From positions 1-42,387 of the forward strand of contig CALIMV010000202.1 of the NCBI GenBank assembly GCA_938045275.1: a DNA stretch of 42,387 nucleotides. Reading direction: 5' to 3'. This document shows, one piece after another, positions 27,912 through 37,267 of the stretch. A model generated the notes under the pieces. The model worked only from the letters and a program-made list of their open reading frames with translations, made no database searches and was not told where the DNA came from. Within the stretch, counting starts at the first letter, position 1; every line of letters starts with the position of its first letter. Source of the stretch: an uncultured Granulosicoccaceae bacterium. Lineage in GTDB: Bacteria; Pseudomonadota; Gammaproteobacteria; Granulosicoccales; Granulosicoccaceae. The position numbers and the translations under genes were made by a program.

Positions 27912-29309
27912 TTGAGACATCAAAAAATTTTTCTGGTCGTAGCATCGACCGCCGTGCTGACGATGAGTCAGTCAACGATGGCAGCTGGTTTTGCGGTATC
28001 AGCACAATCTGCTTACGGTATGGGTAATGCTTATGCCGGTAACGCGGCTGTGGCCGGAGATGCGTCAACCGTATTGACCAATCCAGCAGGAATTTTTGAA
28101 CTCGAAAAACCCGTTTTCGCCTTGTCAGTGCCGTTTACCAGCAGCAATGCCTACTACACTGACGAAGGGTCACTAACGAACCCACTGTTTGGCGCTCAAC
28201 CTGTTGCCGTAGAGGATGGGCGTCGAACGTCACTTGATCAGCGCCGGGTATCACCAACACCCGCTCTTTACTACGCTCGTAAATTAAGTGATCAATGGGC
28301 GTTGGGGTTAGGCATTAGTATTCCATTTGCAACATCCACAGATTACGGTGAGAATTGGATTGGCCGTTACCATGCAACGGAAACAGCCGTAACAGCCGTT
28401 GACATTAATCCGACTGCAGCTTTTCGAATTAACGACAAAGTGTCCATTGGTGGTGGAATAAGTGTCCAGTTCGCCAGCGCACTACTCAGCAGTAAACTCG
28501 ATTCAGGTGCTACTTGCCTGGGCATTTCTCAAGCTGCACAGTTACCAATAACCACTTGCGGCAATATTGGCTTGAGTCCTAACGACCCGAGTCTGGATTC
28601 GAATGTTGAACTTGACGGTAGCGGCACCGAAGTTACTTTCAACCTCGGCGTCTTAGTCAAACCCCGCGATGGAACCAAAATTGGTTTAGCTTACCGCCAC
28701 GGCACCGACCATAGCCTCAAAGGTGATGCAAAGTTCACAAACAATCCGGCTCTGGGTGCATTTGTTGGTAATTTTCCTGAGGGCAGCCAACCATTGCAAA
28801 ATACCGGCACCACGATTTCCGCGAACTTGCCTGCTACTTTTGATTTCTCTGTAGCTCAAATGGCCAATGAGAAACTGCAGCTGTTGGGAACAATAAAATG
28901 GACTCAGTGGAGCTCGTTCGACCAATTGACATCCAATTTTGACAACCCGGCGCAGTCCCCGTCGGTGCTCGACTTTAGATGGGAAGACACCGTTACATTA
29001 AGTACTGGCGTGAACTATACACTCAACTCAAAAACGACGTTGCGGGCTGGATTCTCATTCGATCAGAGTCCCATTCCAAACCCTCGTTCCCGTTCACCCC
29101 GTGGACCCGCTAACGATAGGTACTGGTATTCATTCGGTGGTACTTACAAAATCAATAAAAACATCAGCGCAAATGCTGCATTCACGCATATTCAAATCGA
29201 TGAGTCTGCAATCGATAACCCAGGTGCTCCAGGTAATCCAACACTCAGGGGGGCGTACGAATTCGATGTCAATCTCTTTGCTTTCCAGCTTAACTGGCAT
29301 TTCGTTTGA
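27912..29309 (+). CDS. OmpP1/FadL family outer membrane protein (TTG start)
   Basis: GGAGG at 27900-27904 about 7 nt before TTG; MAAGFAVSAQSAYGMGNAYAGNAAVAGDASTVLTNPAGI; IKWTQWSSFD; C-terminal FAFQLNWHFV. Confidence 0.9.
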   Translation: MRHQKIFLVVASTAVLTMSQSTMAAGFAVSAQSAYGMGNAYAGNAAVAGDASTVLTNPAGIFELEKPVFALSVPFTSSNAYYTDEGSLTNPLFGAQPVAVEDGRRTSLDQRRVSPTPALYYARKLSDQWALGLGISIPFATSTDYGENWIGRYHATETAVTAVDINPTAAFRINDKVSIGGGISVQFASALLSSKLDSGATCLGISQAAQLPITTCGNIGLSPNDPSLDSNVELDGSGTEVTFNLGVLVKPRDGTKIGLAYRHGTDHSLKGDAKFTNNPALGAFVGNFPEGSQPLQNTGTTISANLPATFDFSVAQMANEKLQLLGTIKWTQWSSFDQLTSNFDNPAQSPSVLDFRWEDTVTLSTGVNYTLNSKTTLRAGFSFDQSPIPNPRSRSPRGPANDRYWYSFGGTYKINKNISANAAFTHIQIDESAIDNPGAPGNPTLRGAYEFDVNLFAFQLNWHFV

Positions 29310-29313
29310 GGCG

Positions 29314-31386
29314 ATGATCATGAATAGCTCAACAATAAAATCGATAAAACTACTCACAGCTGGTACAGGGTTGTTTGGGTTGCTGATTGGTTGTAGTAGT
29401 TCTACCGACTACGACTTTGAAGCTTCACAGTTACAACAACGGCAACAGGTTAAACTATCGGCCATATTCGACCCGTCAAACGGTCAATTACCCTTTCCAA
29501 ATGATCTGCTTTTCTCCGGTAGCCAGGACGGTACCTTAAATATTCCAGTCGCTCCAATCGAAGATCCAACTGCCGACCCATTCTCCGATCCAAGAGCCGC
29601 TCTGAATACGCTTGATGGCTTCTCTACCATAGAGCCTGCTGTTGTCAGTTTTGCACAAACGCCTGAATTCACCGTTTCATCAATCGATGCTGAAAGCGTA
29701 ATACTGGGCGAAACAGCCAGAATTTTCGAAGTCACACGCGACCCTGCTACGGGTGCTGTAACAGGCGTTGTAGAAGAGCTGCTGGATGAAAACACGATCA
29801 GAGCAACTGTCATTCCAACCGACCCGACAACCAGTCCAAACGGTACCAGTATTGCGTTTGCACCTGTCAGACCGCTTAAGGAAAGCACCACTTATATGGC
29901 CATGGTGACTAATGGTGTCAAAAACAACTTGGGTACGAACCTGGAACGAGGTACTGTTTTTGGCGTATTGGCCGGCGACGATCCGCAAGACAGTGAACAG
30001 GCCACTGCGTTACAAGGATTGATAAACGCCATGCTTACAGCAGGAGACGCTGCCGGTGTGCCAGAAGAGAGCGTTATCATCGCCTGGAGCTTTACAACGC
30101 AGTCGATATCGCCCGTAATTCAAACGTTAAAAGAGGCTGCTGTTTCGACCCCTATTACGATTGACACGCCATTAGGTGGAACAGGGGCGTTGTCTGAAGA
30201 AAGCCCTGATCAAGCGAACATTTTTGCGGGTCGAATGACGGTTCCCTATTACCTGGACATGCCCACTGCCGAAAATCCAGTTGCGCCACTGCGGTCGTTT
30301 TTCAAAACCGCGACCGGTGATTTTCTGAGTCCGCTTGACAATATTCCAAATTCCTCAACATCGGTGACCATTCCGGTGCTAATGACTGTGCCCAAAGGCA
30401 CGCCAGAAGCTGGAGGTTGGCCAATCGCGATTTATCAACACGGTATTACAAGATCACGAGCAGATATGTTGGCCTTGGCTGATGCCATGGCTTTTGCCGG
30501 ATTCGCAATGATTGCAATTGATCTTCCAGTGCACGGTATCCTGCCAACCGATGACGCCGCTTTGTTTAGCCAACCAGATATAGAACGTCATTTCAATATG
30601 GATTTGGTCAACAACGAAACCGGGGCTCCAGGTCCAGATGAAAATATAGACGGCTCAGGGCGGCACTACTACAATTTGGCAAACTTGCTTAATACGCGCG
30701 ACAATACCCGTCAAGCTGTTGCAGATCTTTTTAGCCTGAGCGCAAGCTTGGGTTCACTCGACAATATCAACCCTGCACGTCAAGTGTTTGTTGGTCATTC
30801 GTTGGGAGCCATTGTGGGTACTACTTTTCTTGCTTACGCGGATGAAACGATCACCAATGCAAGTCTTGCAAGTGGCAGCGGAGGGCTATCTCGCCTGTTA
30901 GCAGCATCACCGGCGTTTGGGCCAGCTATAGCGGCCGGACTCGCCTCTGAGAATATTGACGTTGATGGTCCATCCGGAAACGAGTTTTTAAACGCAGCAC
31001 AAACCGTTATTGATTCTTCTGATCCAATTAATCATGCGACAAGGTTAGCTGCACGCAACTCGGTTATTCATATGACACAAATCAATGGCGATACCGTTGT
31101 CATAAACAACCTGCCTGGTTTTCCTTTAGTTGGAACAGAGGCTTTGGCTCGTATTCTTGATCTGGAGAATGTCACAGAAACAACCGTTGGCGGTGGTTTT
31201 GTTAAATTTGAGCCTGGGTATCACAGCTCCTTGCTCAGTCCGGCAGTTGATGAAAATAACTCCCTCGTTTCCATTACAGCTGAACAAGCAGCCGCGGTGT
31301 TTACAGAGCTTCAAAAGCAAGTAGCGCAATTTTCTGCTACCGGAACAATTGTGATTGACGATACGTCAGTGTTGGCGATGCCATAA
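29314..31386 (+). CDS. VolA/Pla-1/cef-type extracellular lipase lipoprotein (ORF opens at 29101; likely start 29314)
   Basis: Lipoprotein signal LLTAGTGLFGLLIGCSSS; VKLSAIFDPSNGQLPFPNDLLFSG; serine nucleophile VFVGHSLGAIVGT; immediately downstream of FadL. Confidence 0.86.
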   Translation: MIMNSSTIKSIKLLTAGTGLFGLLIGCSSSTDYDFEASQLQQRQQVKLSAIFDPSNGQLPFPNDLLFSGSQDGTLNIPVAPIEDPTADPFSDPRAALNTLDGFSTIEPAVVSFAQTPEFTVSSIDAESVILGETARIFEVTRDPATGAVTGVVEELLDENTIRATVIPTDPTTSPNGTSIAFAPVRPLKESTTYMAMVTNGVKNNLGTNLERGTVFGVLAGDDPQDSEQATALQGLINAMLTAGDAAGVPEESVIIAWSFTTQSISPVIQTLKEAAVSTPITIDTPLGGTGALSEESPDQANIFAGRMTVPYYLDMPTAENPVAPLRSFFKTATGDFLSPLDNIPNSSTSVTIPVLMTVPKGTPEAGGWPIAIYQHGITRSRADMLALADAMAFAGFAMIAIDLPVHGILPTDDAALFSQPDIERHFNMDLVNNETGAPGPDENIDGSGRHYYNLANLLNTRDNTRQAVADLFSLSASLGSLDNINPARQVFVGHSLGAIVGTTFLAYADETITNASLASGSGGLSRLLAASPAFGPAIAAGLASENIDVDGPSGNEFLNAAQTVIDSSDPINHATRLAARNSVIHMTQINGDTVVINNLPGFPLVGTEALARILDLENVTETTVGGGFVKFEPGYHSSLLSPAVDENNSLVSITAEQAAAVFTELQKQVAQFSATGTIVIDDTSVLAMP

Positions 31387-31418
31387 ACTGATTACAAACC
31401 GCTCAATTTAATATCAAC

Positions 31419-31455
31419 AGGCCATTCGAACAAAGATTCGAATGGCCTTTTTGGT
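31419..31455 (+). terminator. Rho-independent terminator downstream of the lipase gene
   Basis: AGGCCATTCGAA-caaaga-TTCGAATGGCCT perfect 12-bp stem, 6-nt loop, followed by TTTTGGTTTTG. Confidence 0.9.
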
Positions 31456-31512
31456 TTTGTTGTTCACAAACACGCGTTAGAATAGATTGACCAATGGTCC
31501 TGTTTGTTGTCT

Positions 31513-32694
31513 ATGCCCGTGTCCAACTATCCTGATTTCCAATCCCGTGATTTCCTCGAGGAACACGCCAGATCAATTCTTGCATTCTATGAGGAACGTG
31601 TCGTAGCGCCGGATGGCTTTTACCAGTGTTTTAAAGATAACGGCGATGTTTACGACCCCGATATTCGGCATTTGGTCAGTTCTACGCGATTCATTTTTAA
31701 CTATGCAACTGCATATAAACTTTACGGTGTGCCACACTATAAAGACTGGGCAGAGCATGGGCTAAAGCACTTGCTTAACCAACACCAGCAAGCTAATAAT
31801 AATTTCGCGTGGATTTTAAATAACGACTCTGTGACAGATGGCAATGCCATGGCCTATGGCCATGCGTTTGTACTGTTGTGTGCAGCCAGTTGCGTACAGG
31901 CAGGTATTCATTCAGCGGAGCCATTGATCAAACAATCTTGGGATTTCGTTGAACGTTATTTCTGGGATGTGTCGCACAACGCCTATGCGGACGAGCGTGA
32001 TACGTCCTTGCAGATACTCAACCCTTACCGAGGCCAAAATGCCAACATGCACATGTGCGAAGCACTGATTGCCGCATGGCACGCAACCAAGGAAGACGTA
32101 TATCTAGATAGAGCAGAAACATTGGCCCAGCGATTCTGCTTTGACCTTAGCCAACAATCAAATGGGTTGATTTGGGAACACTACGACACCAACTGGTCTG
32201 TTGATATGCAGTACAACATCGACAAGCCAGATGATTTGTTCAAACCGTGGGGATTTCAACCCGGACATCAGGTTGAGTGGTGCAAACTTTTACTGCAAAT
32301 AAACGAAATTCGACCTAATACTCGCTGGGTGACAAGGGCTTCTGAATTATTTGACCTTGCGCTTGAAAAAGGATGGGACAATACACACGGTGGCATTGTC
32401 TATGGGTTTGGACCAGACAATCAATTTAGCGATTCACACAAGTATTTTTGGGTCCACGCCGAGGCATTTGCTGCAGCATGGCGTCTATTCAAGGTTACCG
32501 GCGACAAAAAATACGAACAAAGCTATTCCGATATCTGGAAATGGAGCTGGACCTACCTGATTGATCATAACTACGGAGCCTGGTACCGCATTCGCAATCG
32601 TGACGGTTCGGCGTATGACGATTTAAAGTCCCCACCGGGTAAAACCGATTACCACACGCTGGGAGCGGTTTGGGACGTGTTGGCACAGCATTAG
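31513..32694 (+). CDS. AGE family (N-acylglucosamine 2-epimerase-like) epimerase/isomerase
   Basis: SSTRFIFNYATAYKLYG, NANMHMCEALIAAW, FQPGHQVEWCKLLL, KYFWVHAEAFAAAWRLF, WKWSWTYLIDHNYGAWY. Confidence 0.88.
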   Translation: MPVSNYPDFQSRDFLEEHARSILAFYEERVVAPDGFYQCFKDNGDVYDPDIRHLVSSTRFIFNYATAYKLYGVPHYKDWAEHGLKHLLNQHQQANNNFAWILNNDSVTDGNAMAYGHAFVLLCAASCVQAGIHSAEPLIKQSWDFVERYFWDVSHNAYADERDTSLQILNPYRGQNANMHMCEALIAAWHATKEDVYLDRAETLAQRFCFDLSQQSNGLIWEHYDTNWSVDMQYNIDKPDDLFKPWGFQPGHQVEWCKLLLQINEIRPNTRWVTRASELFDLALEKGWDNTHGGIVYGFGPDNQFSDSHKYFWVHAEAFAAAWRLFKVTGDKKYEQSYSDIWKWSWTYLIDHNYGAWYRIRNRDGSAYDDLKSPPGKTDYHTLGAVWDVLAQH

Positions 32695-32752
32695 GTATCC
32701 TTTGTTTGCTACTCAGAAAATATTTACTGGCTCTTCATTTTTCTCTAGCTCC

Positions 32753-33643
32753 TCATTTTTTCTCCAGCTCTTCGATGGTTCGCGGCCAATCGGACTTTAA
32801 CAATCGCGATAGCGCTCGATCAGCCAGTAACTTACCGTTTGTTTGGCAGCGTGGACAATAGTTTGTTTCACGCCCAACGTAACGTATTCGTTGTACTTGT
32901 GTTGAGCATACTGGACAGTCTTTCCCGTACCGCCCGTGCACGCTCATGCTTTCACGAAATGCGGTTACTTTCTCCGGGAATGATTCTCCTGTTTTTAGTC
33001 GCAAACTTTTGGTAGAGTTTTTTAGAACTGATACACACGACTCATACAAGGATTTGATTTGCTCAGGCGTAAGCTTCTGACTCATGCTTATTGGGGACAA
33101 TCGCGCATGATGTAATATTTCATCTGAATAGGCATTACCAATTCCGCTGAATATACTCGGACTGGTTAAGACTCGTTTTAACGTGTGGTTAGACAGCGTG
33201 AGCCTTGTCGAAAACTCAGCAAGGTTTGAATCCAGAATTTCAAGCCCACCTGGATTTAACTCAGAGAGTGCCGCATCACCTTCGAGAAAATGGAGCGATG
33301 CACGTTTTTTACTACCGGCCTCAGTCATAGTTAACACGCCAGCATCGGTATGTAATTGAAACAAAGATGATTTTAAAGGCACTTTTGCTCCTGGTTTATA
33401 CCAATGCAGACGCCCGGCAATCATTAAGTGCAGTACAAACCAGCGCTGCCGGGGAAATCCCAATACAACACGCTTGCCAAGCCTATGTACACTAATAATT
33501 GGTTCTCCAACAATTTCCTGTACATCTGGCACAGCAGTACGCATGAGAAAATGACTGGTTATGATCAACTTGTTTACCGTCTGCTTTAACAAACGGCTCT
33601 CCAGTGCTTCCACATAAACAGTAATATCGGGCAATTCTGGCAT
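32753..33643 (-). CDS. Fpg/Nei family DNA glycosylase
   Basis: N-terminal PELPDITVYVEAL; SGIGNAYSDEILHHARLSP H2TH region; C-terminal zinc finger CPVCSTQVQRIRYVGRETNYCPRCQ. Confidence 0.92.
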   Translation of the reverse strand: MPELPDITVYVEALESRLLKQTVNKLIITSHFLMRTAVPDVQEIVGEPIISVHRLGKRVVLGFPRQRWFVLHLMIAGRLHWYKPGAKVPLKSSLFQLHTDAGVLTMTEAGSKKRASLHFLEGDAALSELNPGGLEILDSNLAEFSTRLTLSNHTLKRVLTSPSIFSGIGNAYSDEILHHARLSPISMSQKLTPEQIKSLYESCVSVLKNSTKSLRLKTGESFPEKVTAFRESMSVHGRYGKDCPVCSTQVQRIRYVGRETNYCPRCQTNGKLLADRALSRLLKSDWPRTIEELEKK

Positions 33644-33695
33644 GGCTTCATACTAGAATAATTAGAGTGAATTTCGCAAGAGGCAAGTACAATTT

Positions 33696-33779
33696 GCGGT
33701 TAGCGGTTAGCGGTTAGCGGTTAGCGGTTAGCGGTTAGCGGTTAGCGGTTAGCGGTTAGCGGTTAGCGGTTAGCGGTTA
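33696..33779. repeat. Perfect heptanucleotide tandem repeat (GCGGTTA)x12
   Basis: 84 bp of uninterrupted 7-bp units, intergenic between divergent glycosylase and ureohydrolase genes. Confidence 0.98.
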
Positions 33780-33836
33780 ATCATAATAGTCATTCTGATT
33801 TAAGCAATTTTAAATTAATACTGGGTAAACAAGGCG

Positions 33837-34823
33837 ATGGCAGAAGAACACGATAACTCGATGATGGAAAACCTGTACTGGTGGGGTGTTCCGACATTTT
33901 TCCGATGTCCACACGAAGCGCTTAAAGAGCAACATGATATTGGCATAATTGGTGTGCCCCACTCAACCGGAAATGGCACTACCGAGCGCGATCAGCATCT
34001 GGGTCCGCGCGCAGTTCGTAATGTGTCTGCCGTACTGAGACGCATGCATAACGAATTTAAGCTCGACCCCTGGCGTAGTCGCACAATAGCCGACATTGGT
34101 GATGTGGCTTTTCCACGGGCTAACGATAATGAGCACTGCATTGAACAAATCACTCGATTTTATAAAACAGTCGATGCTAACGGTACCCGACCAGTCTCGA
34201 TAGGCGGCGATCACTCCATTACAGGTGGTATTGTTCAATCTATAGGCAAAGGTCAGCTCACATCGGGGGAGCCAGTCTGCTTTTTACACCTTGACGCGCA
34301 CACCGATGTTTTCACCAAAGTCGACCATTTTCTCGGTGCAAAGAAGTCAGCAGCGCACTGGGGAGCGTACCTTGCGGATAACGGCTTTGTTGACCCGTCA
34401 CATTCAATGCAGATTGGCCTGCGAGGCCACGCCAGAACCTTGGACTGGTTGGAACCCTCTTATGAATATGGGTATAACGTAGTAACCATGAAAGAATATC
34501 GACAACGAGGAGCTGTCGATGTCATACAGCAAATCAAGCAGGTACTGAACGGAAAACCAGTGTACATAACATTCGATCTTGACTGCCTTGACCCAAGCAT
34601 TGCGCCTGCCGTTTCGAATATTGAACCGGGCGAGAAAGGCTTTGATATAGATGAAGCTATTGGGCTGTTACACGCCGTGCGAGGTATGAACATTGTGGGT
34701 GCAGACGTGGTCTGCATGATGCCAACAAAGGACAATCCAAACAACATTACCGCACTCACCGCATCGGCTATTCTTTTCGAAATGATCTGTATGATGTGCG
34801 AACTACCGAAAAACCGGGGTTGA
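33837..34823 (+). CDS. Arginase/agmatinase (ureohydrolase) family protein
   Basis: Metal motifs IGGDHSITGG, HLDAHTDV, TFDLDCLDPSIAPAVSNIEPGEKGF. Confidence 0.9.
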   Translation: MAEEHDNSMMENLYWWGVPTFFRCPHEALKEQHDIGIIGVPHSTGNGTTERDQHLGPRAVRNVSAVLRRMHNEFKLDPWRSRTIADIGDVAFPRANDNEHCIEQITRFYKTVDANGTRPVSIGGDHSITGGIVQSIGKGQLTSGEPVCFLHLDAHTDVFTKVDHFLGAKKSAAHWGAYLADNGFVDPSHSMQIGLRGHARTLDWLEPSYEYGYNVVTMKEYRQRGAVDVIQQIKQVLNGKPVYITFDLDCLDPSIAPAVSNIEPGEKGFDIDEAIGLLHAVRGMNIVGADVVCMMPTKDNPNNITALTASAILFEMICMMCELPKNRG

Positions 34824-34862
34824 ATAATATCAATCCCGGCCAGGTTCTGGCTGATGCTTTAC

Positions 34863-36344
34863 TTACATGGATACTAACCACCTTCGCACGCGCATACTGA
34901 ACACGGCTCCAAAGCGCTCAAGCAACGACGCAACCAGTATCGCACTTGCACCGAGTGAAGCAAAACCGAACCACCCGGCGTGCAGAAAGAATTGAATCAT
35001 TCCTCCAGCATTCAGTAGTACTGTCGTTGCCAGAGTGAGCCCACCAATGAGAATTTTATATTTTTGCTGTTGCATAATTCCGGCACAAATTAATGCAATG
35101 GGTACACTAAGCCCAATTACAAATACAGCAGTGTCATCGTGGAATTGCTGATGAACTAAAATGATAGTCGCCACGACTATGGAAGTGAAAATACCCAGTG
35201 CTTTCGCCATTTTTATACTCTTTACTCGGTTCTCAATATCGAACATCAGCCCACCAAAAACAACACTGAAAATTAATGCCTCATACGATGGTCCAGCGAC
35301 ACGAGAGACAACATCAACTGACAGACTCGCTGCCACGAAGGCAGTAGTCGCACACACCACATGAAGTGCAGTACATACAACGCCTTCCAACTTGATACGC
35401 TGGCATGCGTAGCGCAGTGCTACATACACAGTAAGCGCTATTACCAAAGCTGACAGCGAGCCAACGTCGTACAGCCAGAAACTGCGAAACAACATGATGG
35501 CAGGCGGCAAAAATAACAGTGCTTGCACGAATCTACCAGCAGGCGTTTTTAAGGATATTATTCCTTCCCCACAGTGTTTAACTACACCCATTAAAGCAAA
35601 TACCAATACGGCCACAATAGGCGCTATAAAAGCGGTATCGCGAATGGGTAATAGCAACATCGAACTGCTGAACAACAAAGCGCCACTTAACCATGCTCGC
35701 CCTTCTCTGCCCATCACCGACATCCCGAATACAGTCACTGGCAGCAAAGCCACAGCAGCTAACAGCATAGTTGAACCAAGGCTGGCAACGCTCGCAATTT
35801 CCCAATGCGCAACGGTGGGATAAACGGTTGAAACAGCATCAATTTGAAAAACTGAATAAAGTAAAGCGCCCAACACGGCGAAATTGACCGGTACAGATAA
35901 CAAGGCCAGACCAAAAAACGATCGTGCACCTCGTTGTTCTTTGAGTAAAAAGGACAGTGCAAAACCTCCGGCACTGAGTAGTCCTGTGAGCAACAGCATT
36001 TTAAAAAACCGTTGTGTGTCGTTCACTACCCCCATACCATCGAGCAGAAACAAACACATCGACAGGACCATAGCCGCAACACCCGCGACGCGAAAAACGC
36101 TTGATAGCGAACCAAATTTGCGAATTAAATCACCAATGACAAAGCTTTTCCGTGGCGGCCCAGAGTCAGGCGTACGCATATCCGACTCCAGGTCATCAAG
36201 CGTCGGTAAATCTTCTTTAGTCAATTCTGGCAGAGACTGTACGCCCGGTGCTGCAGCTACATCTGTATTCACCTGCGCAGGATTTTCAACGACATCGGCA
36301 AAAAGCGTGCTCGAGTACCTTGCGTTCAAAGTTGCGGTACTCAC
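34863..36344 (-). CDS. Uncharacterised large polytopic membrane protein
   Basis: 493 aa, many TM segments after a soluble N-terminus; 4-nt overlap with upstream PspA-like gene. Confidence 0.75.
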   Translation of the reverse strand: MSTATLNARYSSTLFADVVENPAQVNTDVAAAPGVQSLPELTKEDLPTLDDLESDMRTPDSGPPRKSFVIGDLIRKFGSLSSVFRVAGVAAMVLSMCLFLLDGMGVVNDTQRFFKMLLLTGLLSAGGFALSFLLKEQRGARSFFGLALLSVPVNFAVLGALLYSVFQIDAVSTVYPTVAHWEIASVASLGSTMLLAAVALLPVTVFGMSVMGREGRAWLSGALLFSSSMLLLPIRDTAFIAPIVAVLVFALMGVVKHCGEGIISLKTPAGRFVQALLFLPPAIMLFRSFWLYDVGSLSALVIALTVYVALRYACQRIKLEGVVCTALHVVCATTAFVAASLSVDVVSRVAGPSYEALIFSVVFGGLMFDIENRVKSIKMAKALGIFTSIVVATIILVHQQFHDDTAVFVIGLSVPIALICAGIMQQQKYKILIGGLTLATTVLLNAGGMIQFFLHAGWFGFASLGASAILVASLLERFGAVFSMRVRRWLVSM

Positions 36345-37021
36345 AGCTTGCCATCATCTTTTGCAGTGCTCATATCATCAGCAATAAACGCGTTTAGTTC
36401 ATCTTCGAGTGCTTGTTGTTCCTCTGCGGCATTGAATTGTTCATCAAGCGAGTCAGTTTCACACCATTCCTGGGGTATACCAGCGTTGATTTCAGTTTCA
36501 CTTATACTCATGTCCCAACGATCGAATGTAGCTTCAACCCCATTAGTATTGTTGCCTTCCAATTTGTTCATCACCTGCACTGCTTCTGCAGCCGATTGCC
36601 GACTGCGCATTTGGTTACGTTGTCGTGACATAGCGGTGACTCGTTTTTCAATTGCTGTTATCGTATCAACCAGCTGTTTTTCCAGTTCTGCATGCTGCGA
36701 AAGCGCAACCTGAATCTCTTTTTCATCGTTGATACATTGCTTACGTCGGGCAATACATTGCAATGCAAGTTGTCTGTCATCAACATGATTGGCTTTAGCT
36801 CGTTCAGACCAATGTTCAATTTTTTTTAAAAGTGCGTTTTGTTTTTGCAACATTGATTCGCCATCACGCTTTACCCGAAGCAATCGAATGCGCGCTTGAG
36901 CCGCCGCTCGTTGACTTTCTTTTAGGGACGCATCCACAACCGCATCGTGATTTTCAATTTGAGATACCGTTTTGTCGACACCGGACAATAACGTTGCAGA
37001 TATTCTGGTTATTAAGTTCAT
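36341..37021 (-). CDS. PspA/IM30-like coiled-coil protein (ORF opens to 37063; likely start MNLITRISATLLSGVDK at 37021)
   Basis: MNLITRISATLLSGVDKTVSQIENHDAVVDASLKESQRAAAQARIRLLRVKRD; long coiled coil; acidic C-terminus. Confidence 0.72.
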   Translation of the reverse strand: MNLITRISATLLSGVDKTVSQIENHDAVVDASLKESQRAAAQARIRLLRVKRDGESMLQKQNALLKKIEHWSERAKANHVDDRQLALQCIARRKQCINDEKEIQVALSQHAELEKQLVDTITAIEKRVTAMSRQRNQMRSRQSAAEAVQVMNKLEGNNTNGVEATFDRWDMSISETEINAGIPQEWCETDSLDEQFNAAEEQQALEDELNAFIADDMSTAKDDGKL

Positions 37022-37267
37022 CGATATTCCTGGCCACACGGGCGTGTTTGTCTGAACAGACAATATCCCTGTTGGAAGCTTACGAATCTACGTGAAAATA
37101 ATAGGTGCTATTTCTGCAACCGTGACGTGCTGTTTATCAGCACTTTACATAAGTGCGGCGACGATTGAGACAAAAAACGTGACCAGGACTTCAGGTGCCT
37201 AAAGTGTGCTTGTAGAATCCGCTAATCACTCTCAGAATTGAATGCAATTTCTTGTATTTCCAGAAGC

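Noticed and set aside
33696-33779. CRISPR array interpretation of the heptamer block
   Set aside because: Units are contiguous 7-mers with no spacers and no cas genes nearby.
35884-36387. 167-aa plus-strand ORF
   Set aside because: Antisense to the polytopic/PspA-like genes, no recognisable domain.
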